Assembly: GCA_022820485.1 (NCBI GenBank)
Contig: JAJEFJ010000035.1
Coordinates: forward strand, 1 to 58,352
Length of the DNA: 58,352 nucleotides
DNA from: Candidatus Latescibacterota bacterium
Lineage (GTDB): Bacteria; Latescibacterota; UBA2968; UBA8231
Reading direction: 5' to 3'
The position numbers and the translations under genes are program-made. Under the pieces are notes generated by a model. The model ran no database searches. It saw nothing but the letters and a program-made list of their open reading frames with translations, and was not told where the DNA came from. This document shows positions 33,805 through 42,528 of the stretch, piece after piece (the stretch's first letter is position 1; the number at the start of each line of letters is the position of its first letter).

Positions 33805-35949
33805 TCAGTACGCCAGTGAGAGGGTTCCCACTTGTACTTCTTCGCCGCTGTCGGCGCCGAGGGCAATCCGGTATAAATAGATTCCCGGCCTCACCGTGAC
33901 GCCCTGATCGTCCATCCCATCCCAAGCGAGGATGCTGGACTCTTCCCCGAAAAGGCCGCGCACCGCATTTTGCTCCTGCAGTTGCCGCACTCGACGCCCC
34001 GATAAATCATAGATATTGACCGTCAGCATCCGCGGGGTGGAAACCTCGTGCAACTGAAATTGGAATCGCGCCCAGTCGTTGATCCCATCTCCGTTGGGCG
34101 TAAATGGGTTGGGCGCGACCTCCACTTCCGCTAAGAGCGCCTCACCCAGCCCGACCGTGCGCACCCCCAGCGCATTACCTGGAAAGTCAACGGTCGCGTC
34201 TCCGGGGGAAATGAGCTGTTTGACCTCGTTGGCGGTGCTGTCGAATATCCAGCCCTGAAACTGAGTGCCGTAGCGCACTACCCGCGCATCGAATTCTACC
34301 TCGATTAGCTTGAATGTATCCCCCTGTCCGGCCAACTTCGGAAAGCTGGCGACGATGCGGTCATCGAGTATTTCGGGCGGATGTGTGTCGCTGACTTCGA
34401 CGCCATCGACCCGCACTGAGCGCACTGCGTTGACCCGCGTCAGGGTAAAAATCTCCAGTCGGTCGAAGCCGTGGCCCGCTTCCAATGTCGGCAGCACGCT
34501 GTAGGTGAACGCGGTGCTCTCGGTGCGCGACGCGTCCAGCGGCCAGATTTCGCCCACCACCTGCAAAGCCGCTGGTCGCGCGAACTGTATTTCTAGCTCC
34601 TGCAACTTCGTGCTCTGCTCGACGGTTGACAGCACCAAAAGCTGGAACTGAAAGTAGCGCGAAGGCCCCGGCGAGAGGATCTCAGTGCCATCCACCCAAG
34701 CGTGGGGTGGTTGCGCGGGATCGGCCAGTCCCGCCTCCCACGGATAAGGGGCCGACCAGAAGCTCCAGTGCCGCTCGTCTAACGTGGTGAAGCGCTTCTT
34801 GATGTTGCCGCGCTCGTATTCCTGTCGGGTTATAGCCTTGAACTCGCCGGCGACCTCGCTGGGCAGCCAGTAGAGGTTGGGATCGCTATCGCTGCCGGAA
34901 CGGGTGCGAATCAGGATCTTGCTGTCTGGATCGTGTTCGCCCTTCCAGCGAATCTTGCCCCAAGCCATCTCCTCGCCAAAGTCGAGTACCGCGCTGGTGT
35001 AGATGGCGCGTGGCACGTAGCCTTTACCGAAAATCTGGAACTCGGCGATCTCCCAGTTGGAGGTCGGATAGAGCGGGCGAATCGTGACCCACTGGAGAGA
35101 CTGCAATGGAAACCGGGCATCGAGGATGGTTGCTTGGTTTTCTGTATCCCGACGCAAAATGGTCAGACGCGAATCGTTTTTGGAATCTACTTCGCGCGGG
35201 GAAATACTTTTAAACCAAGGGCTGTCTTGGGTCCTAAAGGAAGCATGAGCGGCGAAGTTTTGCACGCTATTGGCACCGGCGATTTCAAACCACGGCAGGA
35301 AATTGTCGGAAAAATCCTCTTCGCCGAGTGTCTCTTTATCTAGCTTGGGAGGAGCCATCTCTGCGATGATCTGGTCAATTTTGATATCGTTTTTGGACAA
35401 GCGAGGAAAGAACCGCACCCGATTAATCGGGTAGTCAGCTCCTAAGTCGATGATTAGGTTCTGGACGACGAACTGGCTCCGAATCTCTGGATCGTCCGTA
35501 TTGCTAGCGGCAAAGAAGGCCGCCGTCTGGGGATCTCCGTCGAACATCGGCCGGATTCTTTCGATCACGCCGGTAGTGTGATTGGTTCCGCCCACGGCGA
35601 TATTGTCGTACAGCCCGCGTGGAATCCGGTTGCGTACCCCGTCTTGCGCCAAATTCAAGGTGTCCGGCACCCAGAAGGGGCGCATCCAGAGCACCCCAGT
35701 GCTATCGACGTTCACCATCAGCGTGTCATTCCACGTGGGGTGGGAGTCTGGAGCACTGAATGGGACCCGATCCTCGATTTGACCATCCGGTCCGATGACC
35801 AAGTACTCCCCAGGCTCATACGATATCGCCGCCGACCACGGGTTTCCGTCCTCGCCCCCGAGCCGATAGACGTTGTATGCTTCTGCCAGCGTCGCCGCAA
35901 AAGCGAGCGCTCCACAGGCTACCAACGATACGCGTCGCAAGGTATTCAT
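33805..35949 (-). CDS. Giant secreted discoidin-like/FlgD-type protein, paralogue 3
   Basis: The 714-residue product has a signal peptide (LVACGALAFAATLAEA). A discoidin-like segment is at about 160-320 (LIIDLGADYPINRVRFFPR), followed by the shared RTRSGSDSDPNLYW, WSFWSAPYPW and PGPSRYFQFQLLVL module. The FlgD/gliding-type C-terminus is at about 611-714 (NPFTPNGDGIND, NIYDLSGRRV, WDGMDDQG, RPGIYLYRIAL) and ends LSLAY. It is the shortest and simplest of three paralogues and has no four-cysteine motif. GAGGAGAG lies before the ATG. It is divergent from the DUF4175 gene, with 214 bases between them in which only scattered AT-rich, promoter-like tracts are seen. Confidence 0.75.
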   Translation of the reverse strand: MNTLRRVSLVACGALAFAATLAEAYNVYRLGGEDGNPWSAAISYEPGEYLVIGPDGQIEDRVPFSAPDSHPTWNDTLMVNVDSTGVLWMRPFWVPDTLNLAQDGVRNRIPRGLYDNIAVGGTNHTTGVIERIRPMFDGDPQTAAFFAASNTDDPEIRSQFVVQNLIIDLGADYPINRVRFFPRLSKNDIKIDQIIAEMAPPKLDKETLGEEDFSDNFLPWFEIAGANSVQNFAAHASFRTQDSPWFKSISPREVDSKNDSRLTILRRDTENQATILDARFPLQSLQWVTIRPLYPTSNWEIAEFQIFGKGYVPRAIYTSAVLDFGEEMAWGKIRWKGEHDPDSKILIRTRSGSDSDPNLYWLPSEVAGEFKAITRQEYERGNIKKRFTTLDERHWSFWSAPYPWEAGLADPAQPPHAWVDGTEILSPGPSRYFQFQLLVLSTVEQSTKLQELEIQFARPAALQVVGEIWPLDASRTESTAFTYSVLPTLEAGHGFDRLEIFTLTRVNAVRSVRVDGVEVSDTHPPEILDDRIVASFPKLAGQGDTFKLIEVEFDARVVRYGTQFQGWIFDSTANEVKQLISPGDATVDFPGNALGVRTVGLGEALLAEVEVAPNPFTPNGDGINDWARFQFQLHEVSTPRMLTVNIYDLSGRRVRQLQEQNAVRGLFGEESSILAWDGMDDQGVTVRPGIYLYRIALGADSGEEVQVGTLSLAY

Positions 35950-36163
35950 CCGCGCTGCTCTCCTCGCTAATGTCTGGATCAGCTTCTATAATGAGGGAGA
36001 ATATAATAAAGGCTAGAGCGGCTAGCACGATAAAACGGACTACCACATACACCCTGCTGTAGTCCATCTGGCGGCGGAGACACCCCTGCGCTAACTTTAT
36101 TCTTCTACGCGGAACCTCGCTCCGCACCGCAACATCTATATAGCAATCCCAAGCCTAATTCCT

Positions 36164-39100
36164 ATGGACCATAGTTCACTCTCACCCCTTCTCACACACC
36201 TAGCCGCATTGCGCCGCCGCGCCTTGGGCCTAACCATACTCTCTGCGTTGGCCTTGGGTCTAGCCGCAGGCTTGATGTCTGTCTTGCTGTGGGTCCTGCT
36301 CGAAGCGCTTTTTTTTCTCTCGCCACCCTGGCGCACGGGCTTGGGCATCTTGGCACTTTTGGCTACCGGAGGGGTCCTGGCATTTGCTCTCAAGCGGCAC
36401 CTGCCCGTTCTCCTCTCGCAGCACCGCTTCGCCCTCTTCGTCGAACGGCGCTGTCCTCCGCTCCAACAGCGGCTGATTAGCGCCTTAGAGCTATCTGATA
36501 CAGACCCATCTCTTCACTCGCCCGCGCTGCTTGCGGCTACAAGCGAGCGGGCCGCCGAGCTCTTGCGCGCCGCCAATCCGGCCCAAATCCTCAACCGTCG
36601 GCCGCTCTACGCCTACCTGCGCCTGCTCGGCGGCTCAGCGGCTGTCGCGCTTCTCTGCGGAGTCCTGTTTGGCGACGACCTCGCCCAAGCCGCCCAGCGC
36701 TGTGCCCATCCGCTCACCACATACGAGCGGCCCCCGCGCACCCTGATCACCGTCCGTCCCGGAAACCTCGAAGTCATCAAGGGCGACGACGCCACCCTGC
36801 AAGTGCATTTTGCCGGCGACAAGCCGCGCCGCGCCCGCATCGTGCGCCGCCCAAGTACAAAAGCACCCTATCAGATCGAAGAGCTCGTGGTCGATCGCGC
36901 CGACTCCGTCACCTACACCTTTCCCCAAGTCCAGCAGTCCTTCCACTACGCCATCGCAGTCGGCGACGACCGCTCGCCCGAATACGAGGTACGCGTCATC
37001 GACCCTCCGGCCGTCAAGCGCTTGCGCCTGCACTACCAGTACCCTGCTTACAGCCGGCTACCCGACCGCATTGAAGAAGAAGGCGGCGACATCCAGGGGC
37101 TGCCCGGTACCCGCGTCGCCCTTGAAGTCACGGCTAACAAGCCCCTGTCCGAGGCCGCCTTGGTCCTCGACGATACCTTGTCGTTAGCCGCCCAACTCGA
37201 CGGCGCGACTGCCCGCATCGCCTTGCAAATCGAGCGCACGGGTGCGTACCACATCGACCTCGTCGATCGCAAGGGCGCGACAAACCGCGACCCCATCCGC
37301 TACGCCATCCAAGTGCGCGAAGACCAGAAGCCAGTAGTCGCCATCACCGATCCCGGCCGCGACAGCGACCTGCCCGAGTCCCTCAAGGTGCTACTCAAGG
37401 CCGAGGCCAGCGACGACTTTTCCGTCGAGGAAATCGCCTTGGTCTATCGAGTCAACAACGGCTCCGAACAGCGCCGAGCTTTGCCCATCAATCCCCAGCG
37501 CGAGGTACTCGTCAGCCACATCTGGGACCTATCAGCCGCTAACCTATTGCCCGAAGACCGCATCTACTACCACCTAGAAGCCCTCGACAACAACCAAGTG
37601 TCCGGACCGCAAAAGGGTCAGAGCCGCCAGTACGTGCTGCGCTTCCCCTCCCTGTACGAACTCTACTCAGAGGCCGACCAAGCCCAGGAGGAACAACTCT
37701 CCTCCTTGGAGGAACTCGCAGCCGAAGGACAGGCTCATCAGGAGTACATCGAGCGGGTGCGCCGCGAACTGCTCAAAAGCGAGGAACTGAGCTGGGAACA
37801 AAAGAAGGAACTCGAATCAACGCTTGCGGCCGAGGCTGAGCGCGCCCGCGCCGTAGAGGAACTAGCGGCTGAACTGGAGAAAACCATTGACTCCATGCAG
37901 GACGAGGGCACGGGCAGCGAAGAGCTACTCGACAAGCTCGACCACATCCGCGAACTCATGGGCGACATTGCCACCCCTGAAATGCAGCAGGCCCTCGCCG
38001 AACTGCAAAAAGCTGCCACCGACCCAGACCCTCAAGCCCTCGCCGACGCCCTCAAGCGCTTTAACGAAGACCAGCAAGCCTTCCAGCAGCGGCTCGACCG
38101 CACCATTGCCCTGCTCGAACAGGTGCGGACCGAGCAGCAGTTGCGCGCCATCGTCGAGCAAGCCGCGGAACTAGCCCGACGCCAGAGCCAAATCAACCGC
38201 GAACTCGCGGACGGCCAGAGCGGCCTGCGCCAGCAGCTACAGGAGGGCAGTTTGCAGCGCGACACCGAGCGACTCGCCGAGCAGCTCCAGGAACTGAGCG
38301 ATTCCACAGCCGAGCAAAATCCCGCGCTCTCCGAACAGCTAGCGCACCGCGCCGAGGACGTAGAGACCAAGGCCCTCTCCGAGCGAATGCGCCAGATGGT
38401 GCGCCAGATGCGGGCTAAATCCCCAAGTGCAGCCCAGCAGACTGGACAGGCCCTAGCCGCAGACCTCGACGCCCTAGCCGAGGATTTGCAGCAGATACAA
38501 GACGAATACCTCGCCGGAGAAAAGGACCAACTCAGCCGCGAGTTGCGCCGCGCCATGCGCGACCTCGTCCAGCTATCCCAACGCCAAGAGAGCCTGTTCG
38601 GCAACGCCCGCGCCCAAGACCAATTCGCGCTCATGCAAGGTACCAGCCAAGTCGTGGAGCGCATCGCCGCCGTGGGCCGGCGCACCTTGGCTCTCGCCCC
38701 CGATATGAGCGCAACCATCGGCTACGCCCTGCGCGAGATGCACGACGCTGCGCTGCGCCTCGGCCAGCGGGACGTGCAAGGAGCGCGCCATCCCCAGCGG
38801 AAGGCCATGCGCTATCTCAACGAGACCGTTCTACTCCTGCGCGAGAGCCTCGACAACCTCGCCAAGGCGCAGACCCCTTCGGCCTTTGCCGAGGCCATGC
38901 AGCAGTTGCTCGGCCTCTCCGAGCAGCAAAGCCAGCTCAACCAAGCATCCGAGCAGGCCCTCGGCCAAATGCCCGGCCCTGCGCTCCAGCAGCAAATCGC
39001 GCGCCTCAGCGCCCGACAGCAGGGTCTCATGCAGGCGCTCGACGAGATCGCCCGCTCGCTGCGCGGGCACCGGGGGGCACAACAGCGAGTGCAAGCCATC

Positions 39101-39436
39101 CAGGACGAGATGCGGGGCGTGCTCGCCGACTTGCAGCGGAGGCGGCTCACCCAGCGCACGCGGCGAAATCAGGAGCGCATCTACCAGCGCATGCTCGACG
39201 CCAGCCGCTCTATCCACAGCCGCGGCTTTGATGAAAAGCGGCGCAGCATCACGGCCGACGACCAGCCCTACGCCGGTCCAACCGCCCTGCCCGCAAATCG
39301 CGGTCAGTCACCCGACCTGTGGCGCGAGGCCCTGCGCCAAGCGCTCGCTGGCCCCTATCCCGAGGAGTACCGCGCCTTGCTCCGGCGCTACTACGACCAA
39401 ATCTACCAAGACCTGCAAACGCGCGAGGCCCCATGA
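36164..39436 (+). CDS. DUF4175-like membrane protein with long coiled coil
   Basis: The 1090-residue product has three hydrophobic segments near residues 22-45, 57-76 and 155-170. A beta-rich region of about 200-460 follows (DPPAVKRLRLHYQYPAYS, IRYAIQVREDQKPVVAITDPG), then a Gln/Glu-rich coiled coil from about 500 to 1030. The order matches DUF4175 proteins, which in several phyla sit beside MoxR, DUF58 and TPR genes. The function is not established; a membrane-anchored scaffold is likely. Its TGA overlaps the ATG of the TPR gene (ATGA). The MoxR and DUF58 genes expected nearby are found 4.7 kb downstream, after accessory genes. Confidence 0.75.
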   Translation: MDHSSLSPLLTHLAALRRRALGLTILSALALGLAAGLMSVLLWVLLEALFFLSPPWRTGLGILALLATGGVLAFALKRHLPVLLSQHRFALFVERRCPPLQQRLISALELSDTDPSLHSPALLAATSERAAELLRAANPAQILNRRPLYAYLRLLGGSAAVALLCGVLFGDDLAQAAQRCAHPLTTYERPPRTLITVRPGNLEVIKGDDATLQVHFAGDKPRRARIVRRPSTKAPYQIEELVVDRADSVTYTFPQVQQSFHYAIAVGDDRSPEYEVRVIDPPAVKRLRLHYQYPAYSRLPDRIEEEGGDIQGLPGTRVALEVTANKPLSEAALVLDDTLSLAAQLDGATARIALQIERTGAYHIDLVDRKGATNRDPIRYAIQVREDQKPVVAITDPGRDSDLPESLKVLLKAEASDDFSVEEIALVYRVNNGSEQRRALPINPQREVLVSHIWDLSAANLLPEDRIYYHLEALDNNQVSGPQKGQSRQYVLRFPSLYELYSEADQAQEEQLSSLEELAAEGQAHQEYIERVRRELLKSEELSWEQKKELESTLAAEAERARAVEELAAELEKTIDSMQDEGTGSEELLDKLDHIRELMGDIATPEMQQALAELQKAATDPDPQALADALKRFNEDQQAFQQRLDRTIALLEQVRTEQQLRAIVEQAAELARRQSQINRELADGQSGLRQQLQEGSLQRDTERLAEQLQELSDSTAEQNPALSEQLAHRAEDVETKALSERMRQMVRQMRAKSPSAAQQTGQALAADLDALAEDLQQIQDEYLAGEKDQLSRELRRAMRDLVQLSQRQESLFGNARAQDQFALMQGTSQVVERIAAVGRRTLALAPDMSATIGYALREMHDAALRLGQRDVQGARHPQRKAMRYLNETVLLLRESLDNLAKAQTPSAFAEAMQQLLGLSEQQSQLNQASEQALGQMPGPALQQQIARLSARQQGLMQALDEIARSLRGHRGAQQRVQAIQDEMRGVLADLQRRRLTQRTRRNQERIYQRMLDASRSIHSRGFDEKRRSITADDQPYAGPTALPANRGQSPDLWREALRQALAGPYPEEYRALLRRYYDQIYQDLQTREAP

Positions 39437-40254
39437 GAATACCCGCCCTCATCTGCGCCCTCGGCCTGTGGAGCGCGACTGCTGCGACCGCCAACCTGCA
39501 AGCGCAAGTCGAGCAAGCGCGTCTATTGCTAGAGCACGACGCACAGGCTGCTTGCGCCTCTTTACAAGCAGTAGTCGAATCCCCGCAGCGCGGCCCGTGG
39601 ACCGAGCCAGCCCGGCTGCTGTTCGCCGAGTGCAACTTGCGCCTCGGCGACCTAGACCGCGCCGACCGCTTGTGGGCAGACTTGGAAAAGCGCGGCGGTC
39701 CGGCTGCGTACGCGGCGCGCTATCACCGCGCCGAACTGCTCTACTTCCGCGGCGACTTTGCCGCAGCTACCACCGCCTTGGCCGCGCTGGCCGCAACCGA
39801 CCCAAGCCATGTCCTCGCCAACGATGTCCTCGCCTTGCTCGCCGTCTGCGAAGAGTACGCCGCGTCCGCTGGCCTCGCCGATCTCAGCCGCGCTCAACTC
39901 TTAGAGCGGCAAGGGCAGAGCGAAGCGGCCAAAGCGCACTGGACTGCCCTCGAAGAGGGTGCCGACTCGGGCCTTGCTGAGTGGAGTTTGCTCATCCGCG
40001 CTGAATTGCGCGCACGACAAGATCGCTCTGACGAGGCCATGGCCCTGTACCAGCGCCAAATCGCCCGCTTCCCCCAAGGCGAACACATCGTCGCCGCCCA
40101 CCTCGGCCTAGCCGCGCTTTACGAGCGCCAAGGCGCGATTGAGCAGGCCCTCAAAACCTACGAGACCGCGCTTCTCCAGCACCCACACGATGCCCGCGCC
40201 CCAGAGGCGCGTCTGCACATCGAGCGGCTCCGACACCTGCGCGAAAGCGGCTAA
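39433..40254 (+). CDS. Periplasmic TPR protein
   Basis: This 273-residue protein starts at ATG 39433, overlapping the DUF4175 stop. It has a signal peptide (IPALICALGLWSATAATA) and about six TPR-type helical repeats (LLFAECNLRLGDLDRADRLW, GLAALYERQGAIEQALKTYETAL). It probably mediates protein contacts in the periplasm for the DUF4175/'AsnB-like' unit. The next gene begins four bases after its stop. Confidence 0.8.
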   Translation: MRIPALICALGLWSATAATANLQAQVEQARLLLEHDAQAACASLQAVVESPQRGPWTEPARLLFAECNLRLGDLDRADRLWADLEKRGGPAAYAARYHRAELLYFRGDFAAATTALAALAATDPSHVLANDVLALLAVCEEYAASAGLADLSRAQLLERQGQSEAAKAHWTALEEGADSGLAEWSLLIRAELRARQDRSDEAMALYQRQIARFPQGEHIVAAHLGLAALYERQGAIEQALKTYETALLQHPHDARAPEARLHIERLRHLRESG

Positions 40255-40258
40255 CCTC

Positions 40259-41518
40259 ATGCCCATTCTCTTTGCCCTAGCCCTTTGCACCCTCGCCTTC
40301 CTCCCGGCCCGCGCCGAGCAGATCCTCGTGCCTATGGACACCTCCCAGCGCGATCATCTCCGGGCCTACGGCCTCGCTTTCTGGACCTTGGAACGCGGCA
40401 TTCCGGTTGAGTGGCTGCTCAACTATCGAGGTGGAGCTTTTCTCGTCGAAGCACACGCCCTCATCGCCAGCGAAGCCATTCTGCGCGGCGTCAGCACCGA
40501 GCACATCTCCGAGGCCCAAGTCGCCCAGATCTACGCGGAGATCGACGCGTCCAATATGGAAGTCGTGCGCTTGGAAAAGGTGCCGAAGATCGCCGTGTAC
40601 ACGCCGCCCAACAAACAGCCCTGGGACGATGCGGTGACCCTCGCGCTGGAATACGCCCAAATCTCCTACGAAAAGATCTGGGACGACGAAGTACTCCAAG
40701 GCGCACTCGACGACTACGACTGGCTGCACCTGCACCACGAGGATTTCACCGGTCAGTACGGCAAGTTCTACGGCTCGTACAGCAATCAGGTTTGGTACCG
40801 CGAACAGCAGGCCACGTACGAGCAGATGGCGCGCCGCCTCGGCTACGCCAAAGTCTCCGAGCAAAAGAAGGCCGTAGTCATCAAAATCTACGAGTACATG
40901 GCCGCGGGCGGCTTCCTCTTCGCCATGTGCTCGGCCACCGACACCTTTGACATCGCCCTCGCCGCGCTCAACGTGGATATATGCCACGCGGTCTTCGACG
41001 GCGACCCAGCCGACCCCAACGCCCAAGCCCAACTCGACTTCAGCCGCACCGTGGCCTTTGAAAACTTCGTCCTCGAAACCAACCCGCTCGTGTACGAATT
41101 CTCCAACATCGACACCACGCCGGACGACATGCGCCGGATCCGCACGGCCGAGGCCGAGTATTTCACGCTGTTCGAGTTCTCCGCCAAATACGACCCCGTG
41201 CCGACGATGCTCACCCAGTGCCACACCAACATCGTCGATGGCTTTCTCGGCCAGACCACGGCCTTCCGCCAAGCGCTGATCAAGGATTCGGTCATCCTCC
41301 TCGGCCAAGAAGAGGGCACCGACAGTGTCAAATACATCCACGGCCGCGTCGGCAAGGGCACCTTCACCTTTTACGCCGGCCACGACCCAGAAGACCACAG
41401 GCACCACGTCCACGACCCACCGACCAACCTCACCCTGCATCCGAACTCGCCCGGCTATCGGCTGATTCTGAACAACGTGCTCTTCCCGGCGGCAAAGAAA
41501 AAAGAGCGCAAGACCTGA
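40259..41518 (+). CDS. Secreted protein of the family often labelled 'asparagine synthetase B'
   Basis: This 419-residue protein has a signal peptide (LFALALCTLAFLPARA) and strongly conserved blocks: QRDHLRAYGLAFWTLERG, VEWLLNYRGGAF, KQPWDDAVTLALEYA, WLHLHHEDFTGQYGKF, GGFLFAMCSATDTFDIALA and HPNSPGYRLILNNVLFPAAK. Databases often call such proteins asparagine synthetase B, but the N-terminal glutaminase cysteine and the ATP-pyrophosphatase motif are absent and the protein is exported, so that name is misleading. HHEDFTGQYG and the glycine-rich segment recall GATase1/ThuA-like folds. It follows the TPR gene by four bases. Its last 37 bases are repeated at 42130-42166, after the toxin-antitoxin cassette. 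Confidence 0.7.
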   Translation: MPILFALALCTLAFLPARAEQILVPMDTSQRDHLRAYGLAFWTLERGIPVEWLLNYRGGAFLVEAHALIASEAILRGVSTEHISEAQVAQIYAEIDASNMEVVRLEKVPKIAVYTPPNKQPWDDAVTLALEYAQISYEKIWDDEVLQGALDDYDWLHLHHEDFTGQYGKFYGSYSNQVWYREQQATYEQMARRLGYAKVSEQKKAVVIKIYEYMAAGGFLFAMCSATDTFDIALAALNVDICHAVFDGDPADPNAQAQLDFSRTVAFENFVLETNPLVYEFSNIDTTPDDMRRIRTAEAEYFTLFEFSAKYDPVPTMLTQCHTNIVDGFLGQTTAFRQALIKDSVILLGQEEGTDSVKYIHGRVGKGTFTFYAGHDPEDHRHHVHDPPTNLTLHPNSPGYRLILNNVLFPAAKKKERKT

Positions 41519-41519
41519 G
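41483..41519 (+). repeat. 37-bp direct repeat, left copy (3' end of the AsnB-like gene)
   Basis: This copy covers the codons for FPAAKKKERKT and the stop. It matches 42130-42166 in 35 of 37 positions. In this frame both differences are silent (GCA/GCC and AAA/AAG). The two copies bracket the PemK/MazF-type cassette. Confidence 0.9.
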
Positions 41520-41566
41520 TGAAGAAAGGGAAGGGCTGTGCAACTTGCTCAAAGGAGGAATTGACT

Positions 41567-41809
41567 ATGCCCATGATAGCTGTGTCCGCCCATTTTGATG
41601 GAGAGCGCATTTGCTTGGATGAGCCATTTGACCTAGAACCGAATGCGAAACTGATTGTCACTATTCTACCAGGACGAGAATCGGACAGTGAGTATGCAGC
41701 TTGGTCTCGTTTATCCGGTCAAAGACTAAAAGACGCTTATGGAGAGAACGAACCTGAGTATTCAGCGGAGTTGCTCAAAGAGGTGAATCCCGACTATGAA
41801 GGAAGGTGA
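41567..41809 (+). CDS. Antitoxin-like protein paired with a PemK/MazF-type toxin
   Basis: This 80-residue acidic protein (MPMIAVSAHFDGERICLDEPFDLEPNAKL...) is chosen to start at ATG 41567, after AAAGGAGGA. The N-terminal beta-strand pattern, with hydrophobic residues around 'DEPFDLEPNAKLIVTILPG', resembles DUF104/AF2212-type antitoxins. The C-terminal tail (YSAELLKEVNPDYEGR) would be the toxin-binding part. It overlaps the toxin gene by 14 bases, as is usual for type II toxin-antitoxin pairs. Confidence 0.65.
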   Translation: MPMIAVSAHFDGERICLDEPFDLEPNAKLIVTILPGRESDSEYAAWSRLSGQRLKDAYGENEPEYSAELLKEVNPDYEGR

Positions 41810-42128
41810 CGTCGTTATTACACCTATATCGCAGGCCGATGGAGAACTAAAGGACAGACCTGCCCTTTTCCTCCGGGAAATGCCGCCCTATCGCGATCTG
41901 CTCGTTTGCGGTGTAAGCACCCAGTTACATCAGTGCGTCGAGGGATTTGACGAAATTATTTCTCCTGCCGACGCGGATTTCAAGTCGAGTGGTCTGCGCT
42001 CAAAATCTCTGATTCGACTTGGCTTTCTCGCTGTGTTACCGCGTCATCGCGTACTTGGCTCTATAGGGTCTATTTCGGCTAAACGCCACAAACGTCTATT
42101 GAGAAAGCTGAGTGATTATCTCACTTGA
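41796..42128 (+). CDS. PemK/MazF-family toxin-like protein
   Basis: This 110-residue protein has the sandwich-barrel hallmarks of PemK/MazF: GDVVITPISQADGELKDRPALFLREM, CGVSTQLHQ, GLRSKSLIRLGFLAVLP and the ending KRLLRKLSDYL (fragments given). These toxins are usually endoribonucleases that cut mRNA; activity here is untested. The gene overlaps its putative antitoxin. Codon use is more A/T-rich at third positions than in the flanking genes. The cassette lies between two copies of the AsnB-like gene's 3' end. Confidence 0.75.
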   Translation: MKEGDVVITPISQADGELKDRPALFLREMPPYRDLLVCGVSTQLHQCVEGFDEIISPADADFKSSGLRSKSLIRLGFLAVLPRHRVLGSIGSISAKRHKRLLRKLSDYLT

Positions 42129-42129
42129 T

Positions 42130-42166
42130 TTCCCGGCGGCCAAGAAAAAGGAGCGCAAGACCTGAG
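42130..42166 (+). repeat. 37-bp direct repeat, right copy (displaced gene end)
   Basis: This second copy of 41483-41519 lies just beyond the toxin stop and belongs to no gene. It still encodes FPAAKKKERKT-stop if read in frame. It probably marks the original end of the AsnB-like gene, displaced by insertion of the cassette, or the element's own attachment sequence. Confidence 0.85.
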
Positions 42167-42262
42167 ATGGTCGAATGTCCAATCACCCGACGACATATAT
42201 CGCGCTCTGGTGAATTTGAATGGCCATTGTAAAGACGGTATTTTGAAGGGAGGGGGTCTGCT

Positions 42263-42514
42263 ATGAAACCCTTTACCTGTTTAATAAAAAAAGAAGGTAA
42301 TCAGTACGCCTCGCTATGCGTCGAGCTAGATATTGCTTCTTGCGGCAAAAATAAAAAAGAAGCACTGGAAGGCTTGAGAGACGCGGCGGAAGCCTATCTT
42401 GAGTACATGATTGCTGAGGATCGCCGAGACGAAATCTATCGGCCTGTGCCCATAAATGAGCTTAAGGAGTTCTTATTTTCTGGGGACGAGATTTCCGAAC
42501 AATCCCTTATTTAG
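42263..42514 (+). CDS. Orphan HicB-like antitoxin
   Basis: This 83-residue protein (MKPFTCLIKKEGNQYASLCVELDIASCGKNKKEALEGLRDAAEAYLEYMI in outline) has the HicB partial RNase H-like fold pattern: a strand, a 'CVELDIASCG' turn, then an amphipathic helix. No HicA-type toxin is visible on either side, so it is an orphan or part of a decayed pair. AGGGAGGGGG precedes the ATG. It is the second toxin-antitoxin-type gene in this accessory patch, and its codon use is A/T-richer than that of flanking operon genes. Confidence 0.7.
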   Translation: MKPFTCLIKKEGNQYASLCVELDIASCGKNKKEALEGLRDAAEAYLEYMIAEDRRDEIYRPVPINELKEFLFSGDEISEQSLI

Positions 42515-42528
42515 CGGAGGACTTCCCC

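Noticed and set aside
40139..40258. N-terminal extension of the AsnB-like protein
   Set aside because: It would overlap the TPR gene. ATG 40259 starts a clean signal peptide.
40259..41518. True asparagine synthetase
   Set aside because: The protein has a signal peptide and lacks both the N-terminal catalytic cysteine and the ATP-binding SGGxDS motif.
42167..42232. Frame of 21 codons between the displaced gene end and HicB, checked as a possible HicA toxin
   Set aside because: It has no HicA pattern (no G-HxxFxH-type segment) and no ribosome site. HicB is treated as orphan.
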